In this document: positions 1 through 5,535 of the stretch, one piece after another | Layout of the letters: each line of letters begins with the position of its first letter | Position numbering within the stretch: the stretch's first letter is position 1 | Source: STF1-107 sp964457935 | Lineage (GTDB): Bacteria > Bacillota > Clostridia > Christensenellales > UBA1242 | Assembly (NCBI GenBank): GCA_964457935.1 | Contig: CAYWFC010000044.1 | Location: 1-5,616 of the forward strand | Direction of reading: 5' to 3' | DNA length: 5,616 nt | Position numbers and translations under genes: made by a program | The notes under the pieces: generated by a model | The model's input: only the letters and a program-made list of their open reading frames with translations | The model's database searches: none | Told to the model about the DNA's origin: nothing

Positions 1-640
1 ACGCTACTTCGATGGCGTGGCGGATGGCGCGCTCTACTTTGGATGCGGATGTGTCGAATTTCTCGGCTATGCTAGGGTAGAGGCGTTTGGTGATAGAATT
101 GATGATTTCTGGGTTCTCGATGGCGAGTTTGATAGCCTCGCGCAGGAATTGGTAGCCTTTGATGTGTGCTGGGATGCCCACTGTGATGAAGATATTGGTG
201 ATTTTTTCTTCGAGTTGGTTATTTCTCTTAGCAGGGGACAGGGTGTCCTTGGAATAGATTTTATCTTGGCTATCTGAGAAAATCTCATTGACTCTATCTT
301 TTAGCACTGCCATATCGAAAGGCTTGATGACGTAGTATTTGGCGCCGAGAGTGATGGCGCGATTGATAAATCCGTCCAGTGACAAAGCGGAGTGCACTAC
401 TATATTCGGCTGGAAGCCGATGTCTCGGAAGTACTCCATTACTTTGAAGCCGTCGCACTTCGGCAATACCACATCCATGAGCACTAGGTCGGGCTTGGTC
501 TGGTCGCACACATTGATCAGGCTCTCGCCGTCGAGTGCTGTGCCTACTACTGTATATCTATCGTCGTCGAAACATGCTCTCATATCCTCTATATTCTTTT
601 GGTTTTCGTCTGCTATGACTACTGTTATGTTTTGTTTCAT
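1..640 (-). CDS. spo0A: Sporulation master response regulator Spo0A (C-terminus cut by window edge)
   Basis: Spo0A is the cytoplasmic response regulator that, once phosphorylated, binds 0A boxes and starts sporulation. I translated 213 codons from the ATG at 640; Bacillus subtilis Spo0A has 267 residues, so roughly 50 C-terminal residues lie off the left edge. Residues 1-120 are a receiver domain: acidic pair D11/E12 in IADEN, phosphoacceptor D56 in LVLMDVVLP, switch S84 (Thr in many relatives) and K106 in VIKPFD. A hydrophilic linker covers about 122-142. From about 144 the Spo0A-specific DNA-binding domain begins, with [17 protein letters not shown] (154-170) and the recognition-helix segment [16 protein letters not shown] (198-213), nearly identical to other Spo0A proteins. 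A GGAGG site lies at 648-652, seven bases from the ATG. The gene is divergent from sipL. Identification is very secure; the interruption is only the window boundary. Confidence 0.97.
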   Translation of the reverse strand, partial: MKQNITVVIADENQKNIEDMRACFDDDRYTVVGTALDGESLINVCDQTKPDLVLMDVVLPKCDGFKVMEYFRDIGFQPNIVVHSALSLDGFINRAITLGAKYYVIKPFDMAVLKDRVNEIFSDSQDKIYSKDTLSPAKRNNQLEEKITNIFITVGIPAHIKGYQFLREAIKLAIENPEIINSITKRLYPSIAEKFDTSASKVERAIRHAIEVA

Positions 641-673
641 TTTTTTTCCTCCATTTTTTGCGAACGCGAAACA

Positions 674-682
674 AATATATCA
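674..682 (-). promoter_or_regulatory. Candidate extended -10 promoter for spo0A
   Basis: Read on the minus strand, this stretch is TGA followed by TATATT, an extended -10 element (TGn plus a hexamer matching TATAAT at 5 of 6 positions). A start site would fall near 667, giving a leader of about 27 bases that contains the GGAGG site. The -35 region is poor. TGTCGTT, a 5-of-7 match to the 0A box, sits at 687-693 in the minus-strand spacer. In Bacillus, spo0A has both vegetative and sigma-H promoters; a weak AGGAT element at 754-758 (minus) could be part of a sigma-H -35, but I find no good GAAT partner. This is an inference from motif match only. Confidence 0.3.
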
Positions 683-762
683 CTTTAACGACAAAAGACT
701 CTAAGCGAAATATGGGAATAAATGCAAAAAAAAGATTTTTGCTGGCTAAACGCATCCTAAAA

Positions 763-769
763 TGTCGAA
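763..769 (+). promoter_or_regulatory. Spo0A-binding site (0A box), perfect core
   Basis: TGTCGAA here is an exact match to the core 0A box bound by phosphorylated Spo0A. It lies almost midway between the divergent starts, 123 bases from the spo0A ATG and 128 from the sipL ATG. Location beside spo0A fits the known autoregulation of spo0A in Bacillus. It is a 7-base motif, so chance occurrence is possible, but it is the only perfect copy in non-coding DNA of the window. Confidence 0.55.
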
Positions 770-847
770 AGTTATTCGGGGGCGGGGTATTACGTAACGC
801 ATTTTTAGTGTTTTTGAAGAATTTTGTACTAAGTTAGGGATAATGTA

Positions 848-856
848 CATATTTTA
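848..856 (+). promoter_or_regulatory. Possible mother-cell (sigma-E/sigma-K type) -10 element for sipL
   Basis: CATATTTTA fits the CATAnnnTA pattern of sigma-K and the CATA start of sigma-E -10 elements. It lies 40 bases before the sipL ATG, so a start site near 862 would leave a short leader with the GGGAGG site (887-892). Known sipL genes are expressed in the mother cell under sigma-E, which motivates the search. No good -35 (ATA for sigma-E, or AC at correct spacing for sigma-K) is present, so the call is weak. A second sporulation-type -10, CATTATA at 872-878, competes with it. Confidence 0.22.
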
Positions 857-896
857 GTTTGAACGAAAATACATTATAGAAACGACGGGAGGTTTT

Positions 897-2411
897 ATGG
901 AAGAAAACAAAAACGAAAAATTTTCGCTATGCAATGTGGTCGAATTGCCGAAATGGAATTTTAGGACTAACTTTAATCTACCTATAGACAACAACGCCAA
1001 GGTCAAAAAAGTGCTGAATGTGCATTCTTATCTATATGACATCAAGACCACTGCCACATCTGGCAAGGCGGACATCACTGGGTGCGTGGGGGTCAAAGTG
1101 CTATACGTCGATGTGGACGGGGTATTCAATACTCTGAGTGACAAGAGTACGTTTAGCGAGAGCATCACAGACACTGCCATTACGAGCGACTGCAGAGTGG
1201 TGGTAAACAATATCCAGAGCAGTAACATAGTGGACTATGACGAGAAATATCTCAAGATCACATGCGAATTCACAGGCAATGCATACTGCAATATGAATCT
1301 AGGGCTATGCACTATCCAAGACGACATCGAGGGTGTCATCACCAAGAAAACTACCATAGGCGCCATGACCAATGTGCAAATGGTAGACACTACGACCAGC
1401 ATTGACCTAGACGTAAACATCCAAGACCAAGTGGCGAAAATACTGCTCTGCGAGAACAAACTCAGCGTGTCAGATGTGGTGGCAATGGACGGATACGCGC
1501 TCATATCTGGCAATGTGGTGACCAATATGTTTTACGAGGTGGACAGCGAGGAAGTGCAGGTAAAATTCAAGTCCGAGACTGTGCCATTCAAGACGGAGAT
1601 AGAGATAGGCTTGTGCGACAAGACTTGCGCGATAGACATAGAGAGTCTGCTCGACCCTAACCGCAGTACTACCACCACAGAGATAGGCACTGACGGCGCG
1701 AAAATCAAGATGACAGTATGCGCGCAAGTGACGGGCTTCGTGTACAAAGAAGTGAATATCGAAGTGTGCGACGACATTTATAGCGTAGACAACGAAATCA
1801 TCACATCTAGTGCCAACAGGACATTGTATCACAAACTGCCTATTACTTGCATCAAGACAGACGTCAACGGTGAGGTGGAGATTACTTCGGACGAGACGAA
1901 TATAGACGAAGTGCTGGGCATAATGGGCACATCTGCGTCTATCACGCAGTACCACATCAGTGACGGCGAACTAATAATAGAAGGCTTGCTGGGCGCTACA
2001 GTGCTATACAAAGACGAAGCAAGCGACATCGCTAGCATATACACAGAGATACCATTCATCATCAAGCAAGCGGTGGACTCGGATAGTGCAGTGGAGTATG
2101 GACATTTCGCTATCGTGCCACTCAGCGCTAGGGCGAAGATAAAACGCGGAAGCATCATAGACTTAGACTACGAGATAGCAGTGTGCGGGCATATCTACGT
2201 CAAAGAAAACAGAGAAATCTTAGAAAACATCAAATTCGGCAAGGCATATGATTACGGCGACATAGCATTCCAGATATATGTAATCAAACCGAACGAAGAC
2301 ATGTGGTCGCTGTGCAAGCGCATCAAGACTTCGCCTACAGAATTGCTCAAGACTAACAAAGACCTGACCGAGCCACTAAAAGCAGGCGACAAGGTCGTAA
2401 TATATAGATAA
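897..2411 (+). CDS. sipL: SpoIVA-interacting coat morphogenesis protein SipL (SPOCS repeats plus LysM)
   Basis: The 504-residue product has no signal peptide or membrane segment, as expected of a mother-cell cytosolic protein that joins the SpoIVA basement layer to the forespore surface. I see three related beta-rich blocks of the SPOCS/DUF3794 kind, at about 37-135, 180-285 and 336-435, each with a hydrophobic-Tyr core (VKVLY 66-70, VVTNMFY 207-213, GATVLY 366-371). A C-terminal LysM domain follows at 461-504, from YVIKPNEDMWSLCKRI to LKAGDKVVIYR. Length and order match clostridial SipL (about 520 residues in Clostridioides difficile, where LysM contacts SpoIVA). A GGGAGG site at 887-892 supports the ATG, with a short 4-base gap. 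The protein has 14 cysteines. The gene diverges from spo0A and is followed by a strong terminator-like hairpin. Another SPOCS/LysM protein is the only real alternative. Confidence 0.92.
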   Translation: MEENKNEKFSLCNVVELPKWNFRTNFNLPIDNNAKVKKVLNVHSYLYDIKTTATSGKADITGCVGVKVLYVDVDGVFNTLSDKSTFSESITDTAITSDCRVVVNNIQSSNIVDYDEKYLKITCEFTGNAYCNMNLGLCTIQDDIEGVITKKTTIGAMTNVQMVDTTTSIDLDVNIQDQVAKILLCENKLSVSDVVAMDGYALISGNVVTNMFYEVDSEEVQVKFKSETVPFKTEIEIGLCDKTCAIDIESLLDPNRSTTTTEIGTDGAKIKMTVCAQVTGFVYKEVNIEVCDDIYSVDNEIITSSANRTLYHKLPITCIKTDVNGEVEITSDETNIDEVLGIMGTSASITQYHISDGELIIEGLLGATVLYKDEASDIASIYTEIPFIIKQAVDSDSAVEYGHFAIVPLSARAKIKRGSIIDLDYEIAVCGHIYVKENREILENIKFGKAYDYGDIAFQIYVIKPNEDMWSLCKRIKTSPTELLKTNKDLTEPLKAGDKVVIYR

Positions 2412-2414
2412 AAC

Positions 2415-2445
2415 GCATATTTTTTCAGATATTTTGGCGAAAATC
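2415..2445 (+). promoter_or_regulatory. Sigma-F promoter of spoIIR
   Basis: GCATA (2415-2419) matches the sigma-F -35 consensus GYWTA exactly. After a spacer of exactly 16 bases, GGCGAAAATC (2436-2445) matches the -10 consensus GGNRANAHTR at 9 of 10 positions. Transcription would start near 2452, about 60 bases before the spoIIR ATG. spoIIR is a classical sigma-F target in Bacillus, so motif and gene identity agree. The -10 lies inside the upper stem and loop of the sipL terminator. Confidence 0.8.
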
Positions 2446-2464
2446 TCGTCAAGATATCTTTTTT
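2427..2464 (+). terminator. Rho-independent terminator of sipL
   Basis: Bases 2427-2440 pair with 2446-2459 to form a continuous 14-bp stem (two G-U wobbles, four G-C pairs) around a 5-base loop, AAATC. The stem is followed directly by TTTTT at 2460-2464. It starts 16 bases after the sipL stop, the expected place for a terminator. It points only in the plus direction, because the opposite side carries a T-run on the plus strand, not an A-run. It overlaps the predicted spoIIR promoter. Confidence 0.8.
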
Positions 2465-2500
2465 GGTATAGGGGACGTATTTTGTGTCAATACATGTATC

Positions 2501-2508
2501 GAGGTGAT
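2501..2508 (+). promoter_or_regulatory. Ribosome binding site that fixes the spoIIR start
   Basis: GAGGTGAT is an 8-base match to the anti-Shine-Dalgarno complement, with GAGG seven bases before the ATG at 2512. It decides between this ATG and an in-frame TTG at 2434, which has no such site and lies upstream of the predicted transcription start. Confidence 0.85.
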
Positions 2509-2511
2509 GAT

Positions 2512-3042
2512 ATGAGATATGTAGGTATAGTGCTTTTCATTATATTAGGTGGCGGGATACTGCTATTCGCAGTGCCACAAAAGGCAGACACTGCGTCAAA
2601 CAATCAATACCTGCGCATACATATCCGCGCCAATAGCAACGACCAGTGCGACCAAGACGTGAAATACAAAGTCAAGCAGGCAGTAGTGGATTATCTGACG
2701 CCGTATCTGGCGAACGCCACGTCGAAAGAGCAAGCAGTGGACATAGTGAACGCCAATGCCCGCGACATAGAGAGTGTGTGCGACGTGGTCCTGCGCGCCA
2801 ATGGATTTGATTACGGCAGTCACGCTGTCATCAGGAATGAATTTTTCCCAGTCAGGTCATATCTGGACTTCACACTTGACGAAGGGTATTATGATGCGCT
2901 AATACTCAATCTCGGCACTGGCAGTGGTGACAACTGGTGGTGCGTGGTGTATCCGCCACTGTGCTTCGTGAATGAGACTTCGGAAAAAAACTTCACATAC
3001 AAGTCAAAATTGTATGAAATAATCAAAAATTTCTTTGATTAA
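2512..3042 (+). CDS. spoIIR: Stage II sporulation protein R, signal for pro-sigma-E processing
   Basis: SpoIIR is made in the forespore, secreted into the space between the two membranes, and activates the SpoIIGA protease that cleaves pro-sigma-E in the mother cell. The 176-residue product starts with a membrane or signal segment (residues 4-21). The family core follows: YLRIHIRANSNDQCDQDVK (33-51), the FFPVRSYLDF block (111-120), and LNLGTGSGDNWWCVVYPPLC (132-151), the hallmark glycine/NWWC/PPLC signature. The ATG at 2512 was chosen over an upstream TTG because of the strong ribosome binding site and because the longer form would place 26 hydrophilic residues before the signal segment. A near-consensus sigma-F promoter precedes it. 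The 100-base gap to sleB contains a terminator-like hairpin. Identification is secure. Confidence 0.95.
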   Translation: MRYVGIVLFIILGGGILLFAVPQKADTASNNQYLRIHIRANSNDQCDQDVKYKVKQAVVDYLTPYLANATSKEQAVDIVNANARDIESVCDVVLRANGFDYGSHAVIRNEFFPVRSYLDFTLDEGYYDALILNLGTGSGDNWWCVVYPPLCFVNETSEKNFTYKSKLYEIIKNFFD

Positions 3043-3092
3043 TAAAAAAAATATCAAAAAAATCAAAAAATAATGCAATTAATCCAATCAAT

Positions 3093-3121
3093 GAATATTT
3101 TGTTTGAAATAAAGCAAAATA
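3093..3121 (+). promoter_or_regulatory. Sigma-G-like promoter of sleB-ypeB
   Basis: GAATA (3093-3097, preceded by T to give TGAATA) matches the sigma-G -35 pattern. After 17 bases, CAAAATA (3115-3121) matches the CATWMTA -10 at 6 of 7 positions. The predicted start near 3128 gives a leader of only about 15 bases that still contains TGGAG (3133-3137). sleB and ypeB are known sigma-G targets in Bacillus, which supports the call. The spacing of 17 is one less than the most common 18, and the region is AT-rich, so the match is less decisive than for sigma-F. Confidence 0.55.
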
Positions 3122-3127
3122 TTTTTT
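3094..3127 (+). terminator. Candidate AT-rich terminator of spoIIR
   Basis: Bases 3094-3105 pair with 3112-3123 as a 12-bp stem (one G-C pair, one G-U wobble, otherwise A-U) closing a 6-base loop, GAAATA. TTTT follows at 3124-3127, continuing two T bases of the stem. It lies 51 bases after the spoIIR stop. The low G-C content makes it a weaker hairpin than the one after sipL, so partial read-through into sleB is possible. It coincides with the predicted sleB promoter. Confidence 0.45.
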
Positions 3128-3142
3128 GTAAATGGAGAAATT

Positions 3143-3835
3143 ATGAAAAAAATATTGATTATCATCATATCGTGTCTACTCATCACTACAGGTGTAGTCA
3201 GCACGTGTGCCATTTTGCATTCAGAACCGACGCAAGTGGTGCAGACAGCGACGAGTGCATATTCTGACAGCGCGCTCATCACAAAAGTGCAGAAAAAACT
3301 CAAGCAATGGGGATATTACACCGGCTCAGTGGACGGCATCAATGGACCAAAGACCAAGGCAGCGGTGAAGAAATTTCAGAAAAAATACGGTTTGACCCAA
3401 GACGGCATAGTAGGGCCATTGACCGCCGAGAAAATGGGCATATCGCTGTCTACTACTACATCGAGTAGTAGTTCGAGCTATAACTCGAATGACCTATACC
3501 TACTAGCGAAACTGGTGTACAGTGAGGCACGCGGAGAGCCTTATGTGGGCAAAGTGGCTGTGGCGGCGGTGTGTCTAAACAGAGTGAAAGACAGTAGATT
3601 TCCTAATACCATAGCCGGGGTAATATACCAGCCATGGGCATTCACTGCTGTGCAAGACGGGCAGTTTAATCTCGAGCCAGATAATTCGGCATATCAAGCG
3701 GCGAAAGACGCCCTAAACGGCTGGGACCCTACATATGGCTGTGTGTATTATTACAATCCCGCCACCGCCACGAGCAAGTGGATATGGAACACCAAGACTG
3801 TGACCACCATAGGCAAGCATACATTCAGCGTATAA
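3143..3835 (+). CDS. sleB: Spore cortex-lytic enzyme SleB (peptidoglycan-binding plus hydrolase domain)
   Basis: SleB is a lytic transglycosylase stored in the spore that cuts muramic-delta-lactam cortex during germination. The 230-residue product has a Sec-type signal segment (MKK then hydrophobic residues 4-19), then a peptidoglycan-binding type 1 domain at about 44-97 (VQKKLKQWGYYTGSVDGING, TKAAVKKFQKKYGL, DGIVGPLT). A Ser/Thr/Asn-rich linker covers 101-116. The cell wall hydrolase domain at 118-230 contains YSEARGEPYVGKVAVAAVCL, in which E128 is the likely catalytic acid, followed by NRV, PWAF and the YYYNPATATSKWIW block (202-215). The protein is shorter than B. subtilis SleB (305 residues), mainly in the region before the binding domain. 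TGGAG at 3133-3137 supports the start. Ten bases separate it from ypeB, forming the classic sleB-ypeB operon. The paralogue CwlJ lacks the binding domain, so SleB is preferred. Confidence 0.93.
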   Translation: MKKILIIIISCLLITTGVVSTCAILHSEPTQVVQTATSAYSDSALITKVQKKLKQWGYYTGSVDGINGPKTKAAVKKFQKKYGLTQDGIVGPLTAEKMGISLSTTTSSSSSSYNSNDLYLLAKLVYSEARGEPYVGKVAVAAVCLNRVKDSRFPNTIAGVIYQPWAFTAVQDGQFNLEPDNSAYQAAKDALNGWDPTYGCVYYYNPATATSKWIWNTKTVTTIGKHTFSV

Positions 3836-3845
3836 GGAGCGAAAT

Positions 3846-5321
3846 ATGAAAGATTATGTAGATTTTACCGCACAGAAAAAAGAACTCACGCGAGCCAACG
3901 TCAGGCAAGCGCATATCGACCGATATCGCAAGCAACTTAGGCGTGAAAAAGCACGCCGAGACAAAGCCCAGCAACAAAAGCAATCCACTCCGCCTAATCA
4001 AAAACTCGTACCAGCGCTCATAGTCATCAGCGTGACGTTGGCAGTGGTATTGACCGCACTAGTGATAGCATTTTGGCAGGTCAAGACCAAGAGTGAGCAA
4101 GCGTCTATCACGCTGGACGGAGTGTATAATTCTGCCTATTATTCTATGGTAGACAATATGAACAATCTGCATGTGGACAGTGCGAAATTTCAAAACATCC
4201 CTACCACTACATCGCAACGCCAAGCGCTAAAAGATATGTCAAAAGACTGCAATTATATAGTGGCAGGTTTGGCAGTCTTGCCTGTCAATCAAGAGAATGT
4301 AGTGGCACTGACGAAATTTTTTAACCAAGTGGACGGGCTATGTCAGTCACTGGTGAATAAACTCGACAAAGGGGATAACTTGACCACTGCTGACATAAAC
4401 AAAGTGACCCAAGCTAGCATAGTGCTGGGCGAGATAAAGAGCAGGCTAAATGCGCACAACGACCTAGTGGCTAGTCCGGAATATAATTTCGTAGACTCGG
4501 CATTGTTTGATAGAGACGGCATCAATGAATTCTCATCCACACTGGGCGATATGTCCGACAACGAGATAGAGTATCCGTCTATGATATTCGACGGGCCATA
4601 CTCTAGCGCGCTCGAAGTCAAGCAAGTGAAAGGCTTGTCTACTCGTGTGGCTACCAAGGACGATGCTATGGCACTGCTGGCTGAGATTTTTCCCGATGCG
4701 AAAATCACTTACCGTTCAAAGACGAGTGGCGAGTTTGATACATTCGACTTTGATGTCGTGGTGAACAAAAAGACTTTTTTCGCACAGGTCACTGAGCGCG
4801 ACTGCTTCTTGCTGACATTCAGCGGGTACGCTAGCGAGGGCTTGGCGCAGATAGACGACGACAGAGCGGTAGAGATAGCGAGAGACTTCGCCGAAAGACT
4901 AGATATGGGCGACATACAGCCTGTGTGGGTGGAGACTAAGGACAATGTTAGCTATATCAATCTAGCACCTGTGCAGGATGATGTCATACTGTATCCAGAC
5001 TTAATCAAAGTCAAGGTAGACTTGACGGCTAGCGCGGTGATAGGCTGGGAAGCTCGAAACTATGCCTTCAATCACATAGACAGAGATATATCGCATGGCA
5101 TACTCGAAGAAGAAGCCATGTCAGTGCTAGGAGATGACTATCACATAATGTCCACTAACTCCGCTATCATACCTATGGACGACGGCACAGAGTGCCTGAC
5201 ATACGAACTGGTCTGCGAGAAAATGGACGGACTATATTACGTGTACGTAGGAGTGCAGGACGGGCAGGTAAAGGACGTGCTAAAGGTGGTAGATACCGAA
5301 GGTGTGAAATTATTGGTATAA
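3846..5321 (+). CDS. ypeB: Germination protein YpeB, SleB partner, with basic N-terminal extension
   Basis: YpeB is a membrane-anchored spore protein needed for stable accumulation of SleB and for restraining it until germination. The 491-residue product has a 53-residue basic tail (16 Lys/Arg against 6 Asp/Glu), one membrane segment at about 54-77, a helical N-domain (about 85-235), and the family signature YPSMIFDGPY (243-252). Three PepSY-like repeats follow at about 270-330, 338-400 and 418-480, including YPDLIKVKVDL (383-393). AGGAG at 3835-3839, overlapping the sleB stop, supports the ATG. There is no ATG, GTG or TTG codon between residue 1 and residue 63, which is already inside the membrane segment, so the extension is not a start-site error. 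Bacillus YpeB is about 450 residues with the membrane segment near its N-terminus. The tail would face the spore cytoplasm; its role is unknown. Confidence 0.93.
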   Translation: MKDYVDFTAQKKELTRANVRQAHIDRYRKQLRREKARRDKAQQQKQSTPPNQKLVPALIVISVTLAVVLTALVIAFWQVKTKSEQASITLDGVYNSAYYSMVDNMNNLHVDSAKFQNIPTTTSQRQALKDMSKDCNYIVAGLAVLPVNQENVVALTKFFNQVDGLCQSLVNKLDKGDNLTTADINKVTQASIVLGEIKSRLNAHNDLVASPEYNFVDSALFDRDGINEFSSTLGDMSDNEIEYPSMIFDGPYSSALEVKQVKGLSTRVATKDDAMALLAEIFPDAKITYRSKTSGEFDTFDFDVVVNKKTFFAQVTERDCFLLTFSGYASEGLAQIDDDRAVEIARDFAERLDMGDIQPVWVETKDNVSYINLAPVQDDVILYPDLIKVKVDLTASAVIGWEARNYAFNHIDRDISHGILEEEAMSVLGDDYHIMSTNSAIIPMDDGTECLTYELVCEKMDGLYYVYVGVQDGQVKDVLKVVDTEGVKLLV

Positions 5322-5398
5322 AATATAAATATCATAAAATTATCAAATAAATAAGGAAATATATATCTAAAAATACGTCAAAAAATATACGCGAAAAT

Positions 5399-5428
5399 AG
5401 ATAAATAATATTTTCTTATTTATTTTTT
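5399..5428 (+). terminator. Weak AT-only hairpin, possible ypeB terminator
   Basis: Bases 5399-5408 pair with 5416-5425 in a 10-bp stem (one G-U, the rest A-U) with a 7-base loop, TATTTTC. A T-tract follows within 5426-5428, with further T-runs at 5433-5439. It lies 78 bases after the ypeB stop. With no G-C pair the stem would be unstable, and such repeats arise easily in DNA this AT-rich, so I regard it as possible only. Confidence 0.3.
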
Positions 5429-5471
5429 AATTATTTTTTCATTTATTTTTATTTTTTTATTATTTATTCGT

Positions 5472-5500
5472 TTGTCGATTTTGATATATTGTGATAAAAT
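5472..5500 (+). promoter_or_regulatory. Candidate sigma-A-type extended -10 promoter of the last gene
   Basis: TTGTCG (5472-5477) is followed after 17 bases by TAAAAT (5495-5500), preceded by TGA, which makes an extended -10. The hexamer matches TATAAT at 5 of 6 positions and the -35 matches TTGACA at 4 of 6. A start near 5507 would fall within the left arm of the inverted repeat at 5503-5535. An alternative sigma-G-like reading, TTATA (5502-5506), 17 bases, CATAATT (5524-5530), is also possible, so the promoter class is undecided. Confidence 0.35.
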
Positions 5501-5502
5501 AT

Positions 5503-5535
5503 TATAGAATTATGAAAAGCTGACATAATTCTATA
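5503..5535 (+). repeat. Perfect 12-bp inverted repeat upstream of the last gene
   Basis: Bases 5503-5514 (TATAGAATTATG) are the exact reverse complement of 5524-5535, around a 9-base spacer, AAAAGCTGA. It is the longest mismatch-free inverted repeat I found in the window. It could be a terminator for ypeB (the following TTATTT is a weak T-tract), an operator, or a 5' leader hairpin of the next gene. The sequence alone does not choose among these. Confidence 0.6.

Noticed and set aside
52..58. Perfect TGTCGAA 0A-box match near the left edge
   Set aside because: It is inside spo0A coding sequence for the conserved KFDTS segment, far from any start, so the protein sequence explains it.
754..758. 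Minus-strand AGGAT as a sigma-H -35 for spo0A
   Set aside because: sigma-H is expected here by analogy with Bacillus, but no GAAT-type -10 is found at the right distance, so it is not called as a feature.
785..790. GGGTAT resembling a sigma-B -10
   Set aside because: No GTTTAA-like -35 lies 12-14 bases upstream, and nothing else suggests a stress promoter.
790..797. 8-bp palindrome TTACGTAA
   Set aside because: Short and not extendable; expected by chance at this length and without a matching second copy.
1470..1955. 161-codon open frame on the minus strand inside sipL
   Set aside because: It is fully covered by the well-supported sipL gene, has no ribosome binding site, and its product has skewed composition with no recognisable domain.
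2434..2511. In-frame TTG start extending SpoIIR by 26 residues
   Set aside because: No ribosome binding site precedes it, it lies upstream of the predicted sigma-F start site and inside the terminator hairpin, and it would put hydrophilic residues before the signal segment.
3020..3041. 8-bp A-T stem across the end of spoIIR as terminator
   Set aside because: It overlaps the last codons, has an A-rich rather than T-rich tail on the coding strand, and a better hairpin lies at 3094-3127.
3162..3211. Lipoprotein signal in SleB at Cys11 or Cys22
   Set aside because: Cys11 is too close to the N-terminus and Cys22 is preceded by Thr rather than Gly/Ala/Ser, so a plain Sec signal is the simpler reading.
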